The notes: generated from the letters alone by a model not told the origin. Shown: positions 9,045 through 31,956, counted from the first letter of the stretch. The stretch is DNA of 45,000 nt from Mesostigma viride (GCA_009746045.1 RPFO01000016.1:1508420-1553419), one strand, 5' to 3'. A program made the numbers and translations.

Positions 9045-12000
9045 TCACTTTGCAGTGAGCCCCGTGACAGGGTCCAGAAGGAAGGGCAGCCGCAGCGTCT
9101 TCCCTTGGACCATGGCCGTTAATTCTGCCTCCGTCAGCAGCGGCGAAATCTCACACAGCGGGTCGGCGGCGCCTCCCAGGCACAGCGCGGCACCTCCAGG
9201 GGCCACGACCTTGGCTCCGGCCGCCTCCACGCGCGTCTGGAAGGGAAGCGTGGACGGAAGGTATCACCATTAAAATTTAATGGCAGGTGCTTATAAGATG
9301 ATGGTCGCAGGTGCCTACAGTGGATATAGCCATTGCACTGTTGAGGGAAGCATCGACTTGTGCACACATGCATGAGTAACATTCTGAGAGATTTGAGCAC
9401 GATACGGATCAATTCGTTCATAGTGGGCCCATTTCCCAGCACGCAGTTCGGCACTCTCCCCACGTGGTGACAAGTAAATGATCGAGAGCAGCAGCTCGCC
9501 TTACACAAGTCCATGGGGAGCATCCCCATGCGCTAGTTAGAAAGCTACTTGGAGTTTCAAAGTCAACCAGAATGTTGCTCTCACGTTCTCAAAGTCAACA
9601 GCGCTCCTCTGCACGATCCTTCCAAAAGCGATAACGAGAGGGTGCTCATGAATACTAAATCTGCCCTCTCCGATGCTCCTTCCACCAAACAAAGAGTGAT
9701 ATGACAAGAGCCCGCACGTTGCACAGGTCCGACAGCATGCGCGACGCAAGAGGTGTCTACTTACCGTACCGATCTCCTTATGTGAGGAATATGAACACCT
9801 TACATCAAGACTAGACCAGTTTTGAGAGCAACCCCTCACGTTGCACAGGCCGGGAGAAGGGGTACCTCGTAAGGTCACAGTGACAGCATCCATTGTGAGA
9901 CCTCGGGCGAGTCCCTTCTGTAGATACTTCATAACTCTCCCTTCACTGTTTCCTCCATCAAAACCAACACCTCACCTTGCACAGGTCGGACAGCATGCGC
10001 TGCGCGACCTCGGGCGAGTCCTCCTTGGCCCCCCACCCGTTCTTGATGGGCGCAAACTCGTGAGCGCGCTCCACCTGCAGCACTGTGACCGTGCCGGCCG
10101 CATCCGTCGGGGCCATGGCCAGCTTCTCGAGCTTGTACCCCGTCTTGGAACCGGCCGGGGGCTCAACTTTCCTGTGCACAAGTGACATGGAAAGGATAGG
10201 GTTCATGCCATCACCCATCATTCATGCATTTGGGATTGTAACCCGCCCCGGAGTGAGTGACAGGCTCCACTATCCTGCGCTCATGTGACAGCGAAATAAT
10301 CCACTATATTCATTTCACACATGGATGCATTCATTGGGTTCTTTATTCCATTCTTTACTCTCTACAGAACCTAATCAATCCTCAAACATTTGATGTAAAC
10401 AAGGTTTTCGCAAGAGGGTAAGAGCCTCCCCACGTTGGGCAGGGCAGGGTGGGGTTATTGCCACCACACGCACGCCGTTGCCATGTCCTGCGCATCGGCT
10501 AATCAACCCCCCCACCCCACCCCCCTCTCCGCGCTAATGCGGTCACATAGCAATACAATACTTATAATGCATGCAACTAACCCCAGCAAGTAAGATCCTA
10601 GTGAAGGACCGTGGGGCGCAGCCGACCTTTTATTTATTTATGTAGTATTTATTTGCACGGGTAGATGGGGCGGGTGGATGGGTGGGGTGTGGCGGTGGGC
10701 CGGGGTGCCTACGCGCGCGCACGGCAGCTTTGCGTGCACATACAGGACATTTGGAGAATTCTGGCCAACTGGAAAAATAAAAAACCAAAACAAAGCGAAA
10801 ACCTACAAGAAAGAAAACAGACCCCAATAGTGTGCATGGGGAAAAAGAAACTACACGGAAAAGAAAACAGACCACAGATTACATGCATGGGGAGACGCCA
10901 CCCAGTTAAAAAAGGGACCACTCAACCTCAATCCTCTATATTTGGTAAAAGGACACAAACTGCTTTGTATCTGGGCCAGGAAGCGGTTAGGATTGAAGGT
11001 TTACAAGCTCAGGGCCTAGCGTCTGCCTTGGAGGATGCAACTCACTGCTTTGTGTCCGGGTCGAAGTACGGGATTGGCTTGGGCACGCAATGGTATGGGA
11101 CCAGCTCGCGCTCCTTCTCCAGCACCTTCTCAAGGAACGCCCGGCGGTAGTAGACGTTAAGGATGTTGGCCGTGTTGAATGCGAGCTTGGGCTCGGGCGG
11201 CCGGCGACCGGGCGGCGTGGCGGTCGCCTGCACGGCCACCGTCATCTCCTGGCAGGACTTGGGGAGAAACATGTACTCGACATAGGTCGGGTGGCCGTCG
11301 AGCAGGCACACAACGCCCGCTGGCTCGGAGGGCGACCGCTTGGACACCACCTTGTAGCCCATGTCGGCATTTTGCTCCGCGCACAGGCCCTGGGGAGGCG
11401 ATCGAGTGGGTGCGGGCGAAAAGAGGTGTTGGGTGTGGGGAGGTGACAAGAAAAAATGGCAACAAAAGGTGACAAGAAAAGGTGTCAGGAAAAGGTGACA
11501 AGGAGGAGGGCGGTTAACTTGGGTGCCTGGAGAGTCCCATATGATACCTATAATTGCCGTTATTATCATTATTATCGTTGTCATTACTATCTTTTATTAT
11601 TGATATTATTATCATCATTATTGTTATTATTGTTGTTGTTGCTCCCTCCAGCAAATGTCAATGCAGTCCTTGTGCGAATGCTGGCCCTAGTTTTGGACCC
11701 CACACTTGCCCCGTATGGCCCCGTACGGACCTGTGCAGGACCCACACCCGCTGTGTAGTGTTTAGTGACCATGGTGGACAACGGGTTGCAGGTCCCCAAC
11801 AATGCATGCGGGGCGACCTGATGTCTCCAAGGGCCATGGGCGTGCAACTAGCATCACCCCCAATAATCAACATATTGTGTAATCTTGGTACATATAATGG
11901 CGATAGAAGAAATAGCAAATCATCATACTTGACGGTGATGAAAGTATTAGCAATAATCATAGTCACCGCGCCACCCACCACGTAGAGCGGGTCGGCCACC

Positions 12001-15000
12001 TTGGCCAGCGGGTTGTCAACCGAAAAGAGGAACACGTGCTCGATGCCCCGATCGGCCATGTCGCGCAGCACGCCTGCGCGCCGCATGGCCTCAAACACGC
12101 CCCCGTGGCCGTCGGGGGACGTGGACAGCGAGGACTTGCTGTTGAGGAGCATCCGGCCATCCAGGTCCACGCACGGCATGTTGCCCTGTAGGGGGAGACA
12201 TCACGGGGCGGGGGGCGGGGGGGGGGGGGAGCAGGGGATGATATCCATGACATTGATAACACACTTTTGTTTATAGAAGCCCAGGTCGACCCACGGCGGC
12301 TGCTCTGTGGGCTGCGAAGTGCCTGAGGATTCGGGATGACGACGTGGTGGGGCTGTCATTACGGGGGATGCAAGGGATGACGACGTGGTGGGGTTGTCAT
12401 TACGGGGGATGCAAGGGATGACGACGTGGTGGGGTTGTCATTACAGGGGATGCAAGGGATGACGACGTGGTGGGGCTGTCATTACGGGGGATGCAAGGGA
12501 TGACGACGTGGTGGGGTTGTCATTACGGGGGATGCAAGGGGAGGACCGGGGATGCAAGGTGGGGAACATTATCACAAGTCCAGGCCCACGCGCCGCACGC
12601 CGCCCTGGCCTAGGGGAGAGAAGCAAGGCCAGACAATGGGGTGCGCCGGTACGGATGGCATAGGTCATTAATGCCCGTACGGATGGTAGTACAAGAGTGT
12701 GTGACCATAGTGACAACTCGGCATGGAGAATACTATGCAAAGGGATGGATGAAACCTCACATGGGTGCGCACATAAACCCTACCTGAGGGAACGGCACGA
12801 AACCAGCGTTGATGATCTGGCGACTACGTACAGAGCGAGGACTTCAACCACGTTGGAAGAATACCACCTCCGAGCGTTTGAGGAGTATGCCCTGTACCTG
12901 AGGGAAGAGCACCACATCATCGCGGGGCAGACCGCAGTACTTCTCGTCCTGGAGCCACTTGTGAATGGCCACCATGTTGTCGCGGCTGACCATCATGTAC
13001 AGGGGCACGCTGGGGAGGGGCCCCGCGGGCTTGGCAGCCCCTGGCTTGGTGGGGGAAGCAATGGTGGCGGTTGATGCGGTAGCGGCGGCGGCGGCGCGCT
13101 GAAGGGCGAGCAGCTTCTCGAGGTGGATCTGGAGAAGCAGCTTGTTGGATAGCGGGCCGATCGGGAGAAGAGCCTTGGCCACGACTGCGTGAATAAGGAT
13201 AAGAATAAGAATAAGGATAAGAATAAGGAACGAGCGACGCCATGAGAAAGGGCAAAGTTGTAAGCATGTGTGTGTATTGAAACCTTGGCCGCGACTGCGC
13301 GCATGTCTCATGGGGGTCTTCGTATTGAGCAGCAGGAGGATGTGTGATAAGATACTGCTACTAGTCGTATGGATTTACAGTATGGAAGTGACCGTTGGGA
13401 ATGGGCCCGATGGGTAAAGTAAGAATCTTGCCATGGATGCTTGCACAGAAACACCGTAAGCATTGAAAGCACATTAGCACGCACATTAGCACGCACATTA
13501 GCACGCACATTAGCACGCACATAAGCACGCACATTAGCACGCACATTAGCACGCACATTAGCACTCATCGTAAGCCCATGGATGCGGCGCGCCACCATGA
13601 ATGCGTGCACATAAGCACGCACATTAACGCACATTGGCACACACAAAGGCATCCGGCCTTGATATGACCTACAAAACAAAACATAGTTCACATAAGAGCC
13701 TTGGCCATGACTGCGCGCATGTCACAAATAGTAATTATCCAACGACGGCAGGGCTTGCGACATGACATTTTGATTGAGAATGTCACATTTGAAAAATAAG
13801 ATCATCAGCAGAAGCGAAAATATCCATTACACGCGAGAAAGCAAAGCCATCCACGGCAGTGTGAGCTAGTACGCCGTATAATACGGTAAATACTCCGTAT
13901 TATACAATAGAAGGGGGGGGGGTTGGCGTACTAATGTACTAGAAATACGCCGTATTGCATTCTCAGCGCAAATGCGCCATATAATGCGTATTTTTCGCGT
14001 ATTTTTTTCACAGAGCTCTGGAAGGGTTGGTCCCGCTTGTCACCTCTGCCAGTTCATGGCGTGGGTAAACCATGGCAAAACGAGACCGACTTGCATAAAA
14101 ATAACATAAATGACGTCCGCGGCCATGGAGGGGCAGAAAAACTGACTGGTTTGAGAGCAAGGCTTCACATTTTGAACTGCAATTTTGCAGGCATGATCCA
14201 TAGGTCTTAAAAAGCTCATATCCTTGGCCAAGCAACGTCTGGATGTGTGCAGATATGTATCGACTTTCTGCTAGGTGCAGCAACCTCATTTGATCAGCGA
14301 CCAGGTCGGTCGCCGTGCATGCGCTAACGGTTGCTAGGCGGGAAATATGTCCATACATTTGTACGCGGATAGATGTGTCAAATGATTGCTGACATGATTA
14401 GTTAGCGAGGACGGCCAGGAAAGGCTCGCAGCTACGTCCACGAGGTGGGATTGCGGCTGGCTCCAGCAAGGAAGGTATACGTAATTAATCTGTGGTTTTG
14501 ATCTGGTATGTGCTATCCTGTTCACGTGTTCATTGTATACTGTATCAAGTTTTGGGGTCAATTGCAAAGTAATCGGACAACCTATCAATAAATTAATTGT
14601 TGTCATAAGGAATTAGTTCACTTAGCAATCTATATAGCATGCAGTGGATGAGTACCACACTTCATACACTGAGACAACCAAGTGAGTGTCAAAGGCTACG
14701 TGCATTGCATTTACGCCACGTCAAGATTGAGGCATTAGTTGGCGTGTTTGAGAGGCACGCCCATGGGATAAACACCTTACAATATGACGAGGGACTTGCC
14801 AGCATGAATAGCGGCTCGAAAATGCCTTTTTTGAGCTTCTGGCGTGTAATACGCGTATGATACGCAATACGGCAATATGCCGAGGCTGGACGTCTTGCAG
14901 TACCAGACGTACTAACTCACACTTTCATTATGGAGTGGTTCACCCTACGCTTTCTGAATTCACAATCTGGACAGCCAGCTACTGTCAAGATAGTGCGTGC

Positions 15001-18000
15001 ACCCGGTTGTCAAGAGGTTGGGAAGCAAGCCAGAGGCACCCATCTTATTGTCCTCGCCTCCTTGCAAACATCTCTCAGGGGAAAACACAAAACCGTCTCT
15101 AGGAGGAAACCACAGAAACCAGCCAAATAAGATTAATTCCTCTACTCCGGCCAACCCTTTGGCAGCCTTAAACTTGACACGCCTTGGTACGCAACCGCTC
15201 ATCAAGCTATTTCTGTCCCCGACATGTAGTTTAAAAACTTGTACATATTTTATGGTAATTAACAAAAAATGAAAAGAAACATAGTGACCAGCTCAACTCG
15301 TCACTTCAAATAGGGGACAGTTGGGAAGCGTTCTCCTACGCTTGAGGACGAGCTAGCCAAAAAGGAGCTCACCTCCTCCTGGGGTTGCCGGCGCCTTCGC
15401 TGCGGGGCCACTGCCACTTGTCAGCCGTGTGGCGAGGCCGCCCGCGAGAAGGATGACCGCCACGCGACCAGCCGCGACCTCGGCCAGGCCGCGCGCCGAC
15501 CACGCGTTCTGTGGGGCGAGACAGGGCAGTTGAGGGTAAGATGAGTAGAAGACAAGACAAGGGTGCAACACCCATCCCCGCACCAAGATGAGTAGAAGAC
15601 AAGGGTGCAACACCCATCCCCGCACCAAGATGAGTAGAAGACAAGGGTGCAACAACCATCCCCGCACCAAGATGAGTAGAAGACAAGGGTGCAACACCCA
15701 TCCCCGCACCAAGATGAGTAGAAGACAAGGGTGCAACACCCATCCCCGCACCAAGATGAGTAGAAGACAAGGGTGCAACACCCATCCCCGCACCAAGATG
15801 AGTAGAAGACAAGGGTGCAACACCCATCCCCGCACCAAGATGAGTAGAAGACAAGACAAGGGTGCAACACCCATCCCCGCACCAAGATGAGTAGAAGACA
15901 AGGGTGCAACACCCATCCCCGCACCAAGATGAGTAGAAGACAAGGGTGCAACACCCATCCCCGCACCAAGATGAGTGGAAGACAAGGGTGCAACACCCAT
16001 CCCCGCACCAAGATGAGTAGAAGACAAGGGTGCAACACCCATCCCCGCACCAAGATGAGTAGAAGACAAGGGCGCAACACCCATCCCCGCACCAAGATGA
16101 GTAGAAGACAAGGGTGCAACACCCATCCCCGCACCAAGATGAGTAGAAGACAAGGGTGCAACACCCATCCCCGCACCAAGATGAGTAGAAGACAAGGGTG
16201 CAACACCCATCCCCGCACCAAGATGAGTGGAAGACAAGGGTGCAACACCCATCCCCGCACCAAGATGAGTAGAAGACAAGGGTGCAACAACCATCCCCGC
16301 ACCAAGATGAGTAGAAGACAAGACAAGGGTGCAACACCCATCCCCGCACCAAGATGAGTAGAAGACAAGGGTGCAACAACCATCCCCGCACCAAGATGAG
16401 TAGAAGACAAGGGTGCAACACCCATCCCCGCACCAAGATGAGTAGAAGACAAGGGTGCAACACCCATCCCCGCACCAAGATGAGTAGAAGACAAGGGTGC
16501 AACACCCATCCCCGCACCAAGATGAGTAGAAGACAAGGGTGCAACACCCATCCCCGCACCAAGATGAGTAGAAGACAAGGGTGCAACACCCATCCCCGCA
16601 CCAAGATGAGTAGAAGACAAGGGTGCAACACCCATCCCCGCACCAAGATGAGTAGAAGACAAGACAAGGGTGCAACACCCATCCCCGCACCAAGATGAGT
16701 AGAAGACAAGGATGCAACACCCATCCCCGCACCAAGATGAGTGGAAGACAAGGGTGCAACACCCATCCCCGCACCAAGATGAGTAGAAGACAAGGGTGCA
16801 ACACCCATCCCCGCACCAAGATGAGTGGAAGACAAGACAAGGGTGCAACACCCATCCCCGCACCAAGATGAGTAGAAGACAAGGGTGCAACACCCATCCC
16901 CGCACCAAGATGAGTAGAAGACAAGGGTGCAACACCCATCCCCGCACCAAGATGAGTAGAAGACAAGACAAGGGTGCAACACCCATCCCCGCACCAAGAT
17001 GAGTAGAAGACAAGACAAGGGTGCAACACCCATCCCCGCACCAAGATGAGTAGAAGACAAGGGTGCAACACCCATCCCCGCACCAAGATGAGTAGAAGAC
17101 AAGGGTGCAACACCCATCCCCGCACCAAGATGAGTAGAAGACAAGGGTGCAACACCCATCCCCGCACCAAGATGAGTAGAAGACAAGGGCGCAACACCCA
17201 TCCCCGCACCAAGATGAGTAGAAGACAAGGGTGCAATACCCATCCCCGCACCAAGATGAGTGGAAGACAAGGGTGCAACACCCATCCCCGCACCAAGATG
17301 AGTAGAAGACAAGGGTGCAACACCCATCCCCGCACCAAGATGAGTAGAAGACAAGGGTGCAACACCCATCCCCGCACCAAGATGAGTAGAAGACAAGACA
17401 AGGGTGCAACACCCATCCCCGCACCAAGATGAGTAGAAGAAAAGGGTGCAATACCCACCCATCCAGCTGCATGGCAATACACCCAATATCCAGCAACGGT
17501 TTGCCTGCGTGGCGGCATGCATGGCTGACAGAGTCACCTGTGCTTGTCCAAGACTTTTGTTCCTGTAATTTTTTTTGGGGGGGGGGAATGCCCAGGAATG
17601 CAACGTCGACGCCCTAACGGATTATACGCTGAAAAGGTAGGTATGCGCGTCCGCGACTAGTACCTTTGTTACGGCCAAGGAGTCAGCCATGCCCGGCCAC
17701 GGTGGAAGTCGCAGGTTAACACCTTTGGAGCCAGCGGCTCCAATCATAGAGCAAACTATTGAATAAAGAGATGGGAAAGTGCATCAAAGGTACCTGCGTG
17801 GCGGCGGGCGTGGCCGACAGCTCGGTCGTGCTTGGCCAGGGTGACAGTCGCGAGGCGTTGCTGTAGAGGGCCGCAAGCTCAGCGCGCGCCTTGAGGGCGG
17901 CGTGCAGGCCGTCAAAGTCGGTGGCTGAGACCTGCTCCAAAAGAGACAGTTTCTCCTCGCCTGAGGGGGGGGGATGTGGCGGCGTGGGCAGAAGGGAGAG

Positions 18001-18658
18001 GAGAGGTCACTAGGCTGTCACAGCCAAGTTGACTGCGGAGACCTGCTCAAGAAAGGACAGCTTTTCCTCGCCTGGTGGGAAGAGATTGGGTTGGGTGTTG
18101 GAGAGAATAATGGAAAGAGAAAACAATAGTGGGCTTTAATGAACAGTACGAACGTAGAAAACTAGTCAGGGCCGGGCATACATGGATTTCTTCTCCATGG
18201 CCAGAAGAAGAATCTTCTCCACGGCCAGAATAAGATTCTTCTCCATGGCCAGAAGAAGAATCTTCTCCATGGCCAGAAGAAGAATCTTCTCCATGGCCAG
18301 AAGAAGAATCTTCTCCATGGCCAGAAGAAGAATCTTCTCCACGGCCAGAAGAAGAATCTTCTCCATGGCCAGAAGAAGAACCTTCTCCATGGCCAGAAGA
18401 AGAACCTTCTCCATGGCCAGAAGAAGAATCTTCTCCGTGGCAGTTGATGATTGCAAGTAAACATGGCAAGCTTTATTGCGCGGAAAGCTTGCAGGTGACT
18501 GTTGCCAGTAACTTGCCGCAAGCAACCACTGGCCTCCCGCACGAGCACCCACCCGATAGCTCCGACCAGAACCGCAGAATGTGCGACTGGCCCAAGCTCC
18601 GCAGCTTGGCTTCCACAGGCGCCAGCGAGGCGGGGCCGTCACCCGCAAAGATGTCCAC
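9045..18658 (-). CDS. UAP1: UDP-N-acetylglucosamine pyrophosphorylase family (UAP/AGX-like), eight exons
   Basis: Minus-strand exons 18553-18658, 17794-17960, 15373-15508, 12898-13184, 11979-12185, 11046-11389, 9976-10171 and 9045-9236 join in frame at GT-AG sites to 544 residues. The family transfers UMP from UTP to sugar-1-phosphates, mainly GlcNAc-1-P, in the cytosol. Visible motifs in order: GQSHILRFWSEL, LAGGLATRL (nucleotide loop), LYMMVS, SPDGHGGVFEAM, VDNPLAKVADP, GYKVVSKRSPSEPAGVVC, KLEKLAM, REEEF-like ERAHEFAPIKN and CEISPLL near the end; the stop is at 9045. The nucleotide loop departs from the usual LAGGQGTRLG, and the usual PDGNGG is PDGHGG, reminiscent of UDP-sugar pyrophosphorylases, so substrate choice is uncertain. 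The first codon shown is GTG after an acceptor AG, not a start; an upstream exon is needed. Confidence 0.85.
12340..12545. repeat. 41-bp minisatellite, five copies, in a UAP1 intron
   Basis: Unit GGGG(T/C)TGTCATTACGGGG.. followed by GATGCAAGGGATGACGACGTGGT, nearly identical between copies. It lies in the intron 12186-12897. Confidence 0.9.
13456..13568. repeat. 12-bp minisatellite (GCACGCACATTA), about nine copies
   Basis: Lies in the 2.2-kb UAP1 intron 13185-15372, with degenerate outliers at 13605-13640. The same intron has an AATAAG run at 13193-13230. Confidence 0.9.
14005..14570 (+). repeat. Dispersed repeat family E, copy 1
   Basis: About 560 bp similar in direct orientation to 40943-41405. 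Shared strings include GACGTCCGCGGC.ATGG, GCGTCTGGATGTG, GACGGCCAGGAAAGG and GAGGTGGGA. No coding frame. Copy 2 lies inside the piggyBac-like element, so this is probably a remnant of a related DNA transposon. Flanking 13865-14000 and 14840-14880 carry AT-rich CGTATTATAC/GTATAATACG palindromes that may mark its old ends. Confidence 0.65.
15541..17455. repeat. 42-bp minisatellite, about 45 copies, in a UAP1 intron
   Basis: The unit runs GATGAGTAGAAGACAAGG, GTGCAACACCCATCC and CCGCACCAA. Most copies are identical. Point variants include GTGGAAG, AACAACC and GGCGCAAC, and some units carry an extra 5 bp (GACAA). Since 42 is divisible by three, the array stays open in several frames, giving spurious frames of about 700 codons. 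It lies wholly in the intron 15509-17793. There are no unique spacers, so it is not a CRISPR array. Confidence 0.97.
18182..18440. repeat. 24-bp minisatellite, about 11 copies
   Basis: Unit TTCTCCATGGCC followed by AGAAGAAGAATC, in the UAP1 intron 17961-18552, with CATGG/CACGG and AATC/AACC variants. Confidence 0.95.
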
Positions 18659-19711
18659 CTGTCACCACAGGGTGGGGCCACAGCAGAAGGAAACAGGGTC
18701 AGGAGTCAGGGCCTCAGCAGTAGGTCAGCAGAGGTGGGCCAATAGCCAGTGGGGGTGGGCAGACACGCCACCCCGGGGGTCCCGGCTGCCCGAGAGGTGC
18801 GGGTGCAATGAAAACAGCATTCAAATGAAGAGTGCGCGGCATGGACACGAGCATGCTAAACACAGATGTGTGCTATTCATGCTTTTTTTGACAAACATGA
18901 ACAGTGACTTAGATGTCCAGAGCTCCGTGAGGGGAGTTGTGGCCAAATGTTCCCACAAAGATGTCCACCTGTTGCCACAGTGTGCGCCATGGGCATGAGT
19001 ACTATGTGACAGTATTCATTCATATAGTTCATTCAATAGTATTCAAATAGTATTCATTCAAATAGTTAGAGACAAGCAGCAATGAGACAACCAGCGCAAT
19101 ATGACAAGCATTCACAAGCACTCGCCAGCATGTCCAGAGTTCTGTGAGGGAGTATCAGCCTCTACAAGTGGTCCCACAGTGGCATCTACCCCAAGGTGGG
19201 TTACCCGCACAGGTGTCCAGGCCTGGTGCCCCGTGGATGGCGATGACAACCACATGTGGAAGACTGGCAGGGACACGCGTACGCCTTCGTTAGCAATTAC
19301 TATTATGGACACTCAACGCAGCAACATCTAGTTGCCCATTCTTGGGCAATGTACCACATCCGCTGGGCAGCGTGCATTCAGGCATTATGTCTAGGTAAAT
19401 GTGAAGGTATGATGTCTCATAAATAATAATAATAATAATACAGTACAAGACTCCCGTGCATTGCTCGCCAGCCCGCTGCTGCGTGAAATGCTTCCCCTAA
19501 GTGACCGTGTTCTCAGACTACGAGCGTCGCTCGCGGTGGACTCTGCGAATAACCAGATACACTGCACTCCAGCACAAGCGCCCTCACGGTGGGCGGGCCT
19601 TTACGCACAAAGCATCTGACAGGGGTTCGGATGGCCCGTACCTAGCATAAGATCTGCTCTCTCATGGTGTACAGTCCCAGCCAAATACAATACATCCGGA
19701 CTAATGCTCAC

Positions 19712-19876
19712 CGTAGACGGGTCTTCAATCGCCAGCTTGCTCACCCACGACGCCTTCTTGCCCGCGGGAGCACGCAGCCCAAACCTGTTGTGCGGCGGTC
19801 CGATGCAGCCGCCAAAGTCCACGGCAACAGGGTGCGAAACAAAGTAGAGAGATTGTTTGAGCACAGAAGAACTTGC
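19712..19876 (-). CDS. UAP1: Probable upstream exon of the UAP-like gene
   Basis: On the minus strand the open frame ends ...KLAIEDPST followed by a strong donor GTGAGC (19711-19706). Its phase 0 matches the next exon at 18658 (VDIFAGDGP). The frame is open up to 19897 with no ATG. A pyrimidine-rich TGTCTGTTTAG gives a possible acceptor at about 19877. The residues (FGGCIGPPHNRFGLRAPAGKK) have no counterpart I recognise in animal UAP1 and would be an N-terminal extension. The true first exon and promoter are unresolved and probably lie within 19877-20828. Confidence 0.5.
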
Positions 19877-20828
19877 TAAACAGACAGTAGTATGTAGTCA
19901 TATATACTTGATACCTCAATACAATTGTTTGTGAAAACTTCCGTGCTTATCTAAATGTACCTGTATAAGGCATTCAGATATACTGTTTCTAGCGCACTAT
20001 TGCTGGCATGTAACTTGGTTGTGTGCCCATCTTCACTAGAAAGCAAATCAGTAGTACCGCAGCAAGTTTCCATGCTGCACAACCAAGCAAGGTAGTCATA
20101 CAAGCCGCATGGTTGGAGCATCAGACAGAGCGCAGGGGCGAGGAAAAGGGCCAAGCATCCTAGTTTCTGCGTCCTCGTTAAGGGACCCTGGCGTTCTCAT
20201 CAGTGTTTGGGGCACGGTTTGCGGGATTGCCCCAATGGAACTCCACACAAGGGCACGAATACAATATAAACAATTGTGTCCATAATTCTGGCGACGGACA
20301 CTGGCTGTATGCGCTCACAGTACGCGCTCACAGTATGCCCTCTTGTGTTGGGGCGCAGGCGCACACCATGATGACATAGAGACCAGGCGCACCCATACAC
20401 ATCGACTTGGCACACCGGCTTGTTGCGGCGCAGGAGTCGCACAACAGTCACAAGCGCAGTGAACAAACAAAATGGCTATCCGGACTTGTAAGGGCCCAGA
20501 CATGTGCTCCCAAAGAGAGGTCTGATAGAGGCAAAGTCACTTGCTGGGTCACAAAAACTGCAGCACGGGCACACGAAGGCACAACTATAAGATAATCTTA
20601 TGCATGTGGTGTGGTTGCATAGTTGTGAAAGATGCACAATCACTTGTTGGGCCGCAGGAACTGCAGGACGAGCACATGCACACGCTAGCGTCTATTAGTA
20701 CTACTTTATTAAATAGAGGCATCCTCACTAGTTGGGCCCCAGGAACTGCAGGACGAGCACATGCACACGCTAGCGTCTATAAGTACTACTATATTTTGTT
20801 GTCTCCTTGATATTAAATAGAGGCATCC
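19877..20828. other. Region between PGM2 stop and UAP1 5' exon, with three echoes of the PGM2 C-terminus
   Basis: Directly after the PGM2 stop, degenerate copies of its last codons occur at 20725-20760, 20640-20678 and 20537-20571. On the minus strand each contains CTGCAG(T/G)TCCTG(C/G)GGCCCAAC or a decayed form. The two best copies share a longer tandem unit with GCACATGCACACGCTAGCGTCTAT. The rest must contain the UAP1 promoter and first exon, but no convincing ATG exon or TATA box was found. Confidence 0.6.
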
Positions 20829-30536
<9,708 letters not shown>

Positions 30537-31956
30537 GCTGTTTTACAGGTGCAATGTGTGTTTCCACCCCAACAAATAATGCAAAGACGACACTTCTCAA
30601 ATGTAGCAGGCTTCTTTTGCTCTAGGGCTAAGCCAAGCTTGTCAAATAATTGCACTGTCGAGTGATTCGGGGTCACTCTAGGCCCGGCCTCTTGCTGCAC
30701 GACCGCGTTAATGCCCGCGGGCGGCGAAATATCTAGTACACACGACGCCAAGAGCACTGAGCAGCGCAATGGTTACTGCAGTGCACTTTCTTATACGTGC
30801 TAGGCTGCAGGGGCCTGCCGGGGTGCGAAGCAACGCGACTAATTATTTAATTACGTGGGGGGAGGCGGACGCACACGTGCAACTGCAAGCAGGTTTAGAT
30901 TCTTGGATGTATGTAATTGATGGCTGCTACCACGCCATCGCCATGACGCCTGGAATATCGAGCCTTCTTGACAGTGAACCAGGGTGAACGAACCGTTCAC
31001 GTTACGTCAGTGGATCGGCCCGGCCTGCAGATTACGCGAGCCATGGTGATCAAACTGGCCCAGACTGCAGATTGTATCCCCGTCAGCACTCCGCAAGACC
31101 CCAACTGGGCTGCAGATTTTTCCTGTCCAAGCGAGATCCAGTGTGGATTCTAAGTGTCAGCTTGAGCCTACCGTACATGTATCCCGCATGAAACATAGCT
31201 ACTTGCCTGACACCTATGCTCGCAGTTCTCCCAAGGCTCTGGCATGGACGGCCAGCATCCTGGCAGAACTGTTCTTGACGGACAATAACGAAACGAAATG
31301 GCGCTGTGTCCATTGACAGCATAAAGGCCCGTCGTGTCGCGCTAAGGAAATAATCAAAACTAACTACATACCCAACTATCAACGTGATAAGCTTGGACAT
31401 GGCACACCGCCACACCGCACAGCCGAAAACATGAATAAGTATAGCGGGTGTTTGCGTCTGCGTGACTGCGTCACCATGAGCTATGCGCTGATCGGTTGCA
31501 AAACCGTCATTGCTTCAACCAATTATGCGCGACAGATTATGGAATTACGGCGGGGAACCGGCATCCAGGCAACCTCCCTGACTGGTCATTTCAGTCTCTT
31601 CTCCCCCGGTTTCTAGTTATCGTCACATAACAGAGCGCCACTGTTACCTTCATCACAGTGGAAACCAGGGAACTTTCGTGGCTGTTTTTACCGGCGATTT
31701 TTAGATGGCAAGGGTACAAAGGGTTGCAGGGCTTATATATTGTGCCCTGGGCTCGTCGTCACTTGCGTCCCTATTAAAGGCGTGCAGGACGACGTACCAG
31801 GCAGTTGCTACGCCCATTGCCTTAAAAATTGTAGGCGTATCTTTCTGTATCTCTGTGGGGCTAATGCAACAAATTCCCTGATTACCTGGCGAGCGCGTGA
31901 GGCCATGATTGCTCAACGATTTGTCATCTGCGACGTTTAATGGTTAATGGAAGCAA
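30537..31956. other. Divergent intergenic region between PGM2 and the glycosyltransferase
   Basis: Separates two divergently transcribed genes and so must hold both promoters or 5' UTRs. A TTATATAT string at about 31733 could be a TATA element for the plus-strand gene, but it is 220 bp upstream of the ATG. Several open frames of 60-110 codons lack recognisable domains. Two of them share a similar phrase (NATNYLITW at about 30838, NATNSLITW at about 31868), which suggests a decayed duplication. CTGCAGATT recurs at 31027, 31067 and 31112. Confidence 0.45.

Noticed and set aside
15541-17455. CRISPR-like regular repeats
   Set aside because: Units abut without unique spacers, and the locus is an intron of a eukaryotic gene.
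15353-17603. Open frames of about 690-744 codons on the minus strand and many short plus-strand frames
   Set aside because: They are translations of the 42-bp minisatellite, which is open in several frames because its period is divisible by three. Only 15373-15508 is genuine coding (a UAP1 exon).
18553-18658. GTG at 18658 as the UAP1 start codon
   Set aside because: It directly follows an acceptor AG and is in phase with an upstream exon ending in a strong GTGAGC donor at 19711.
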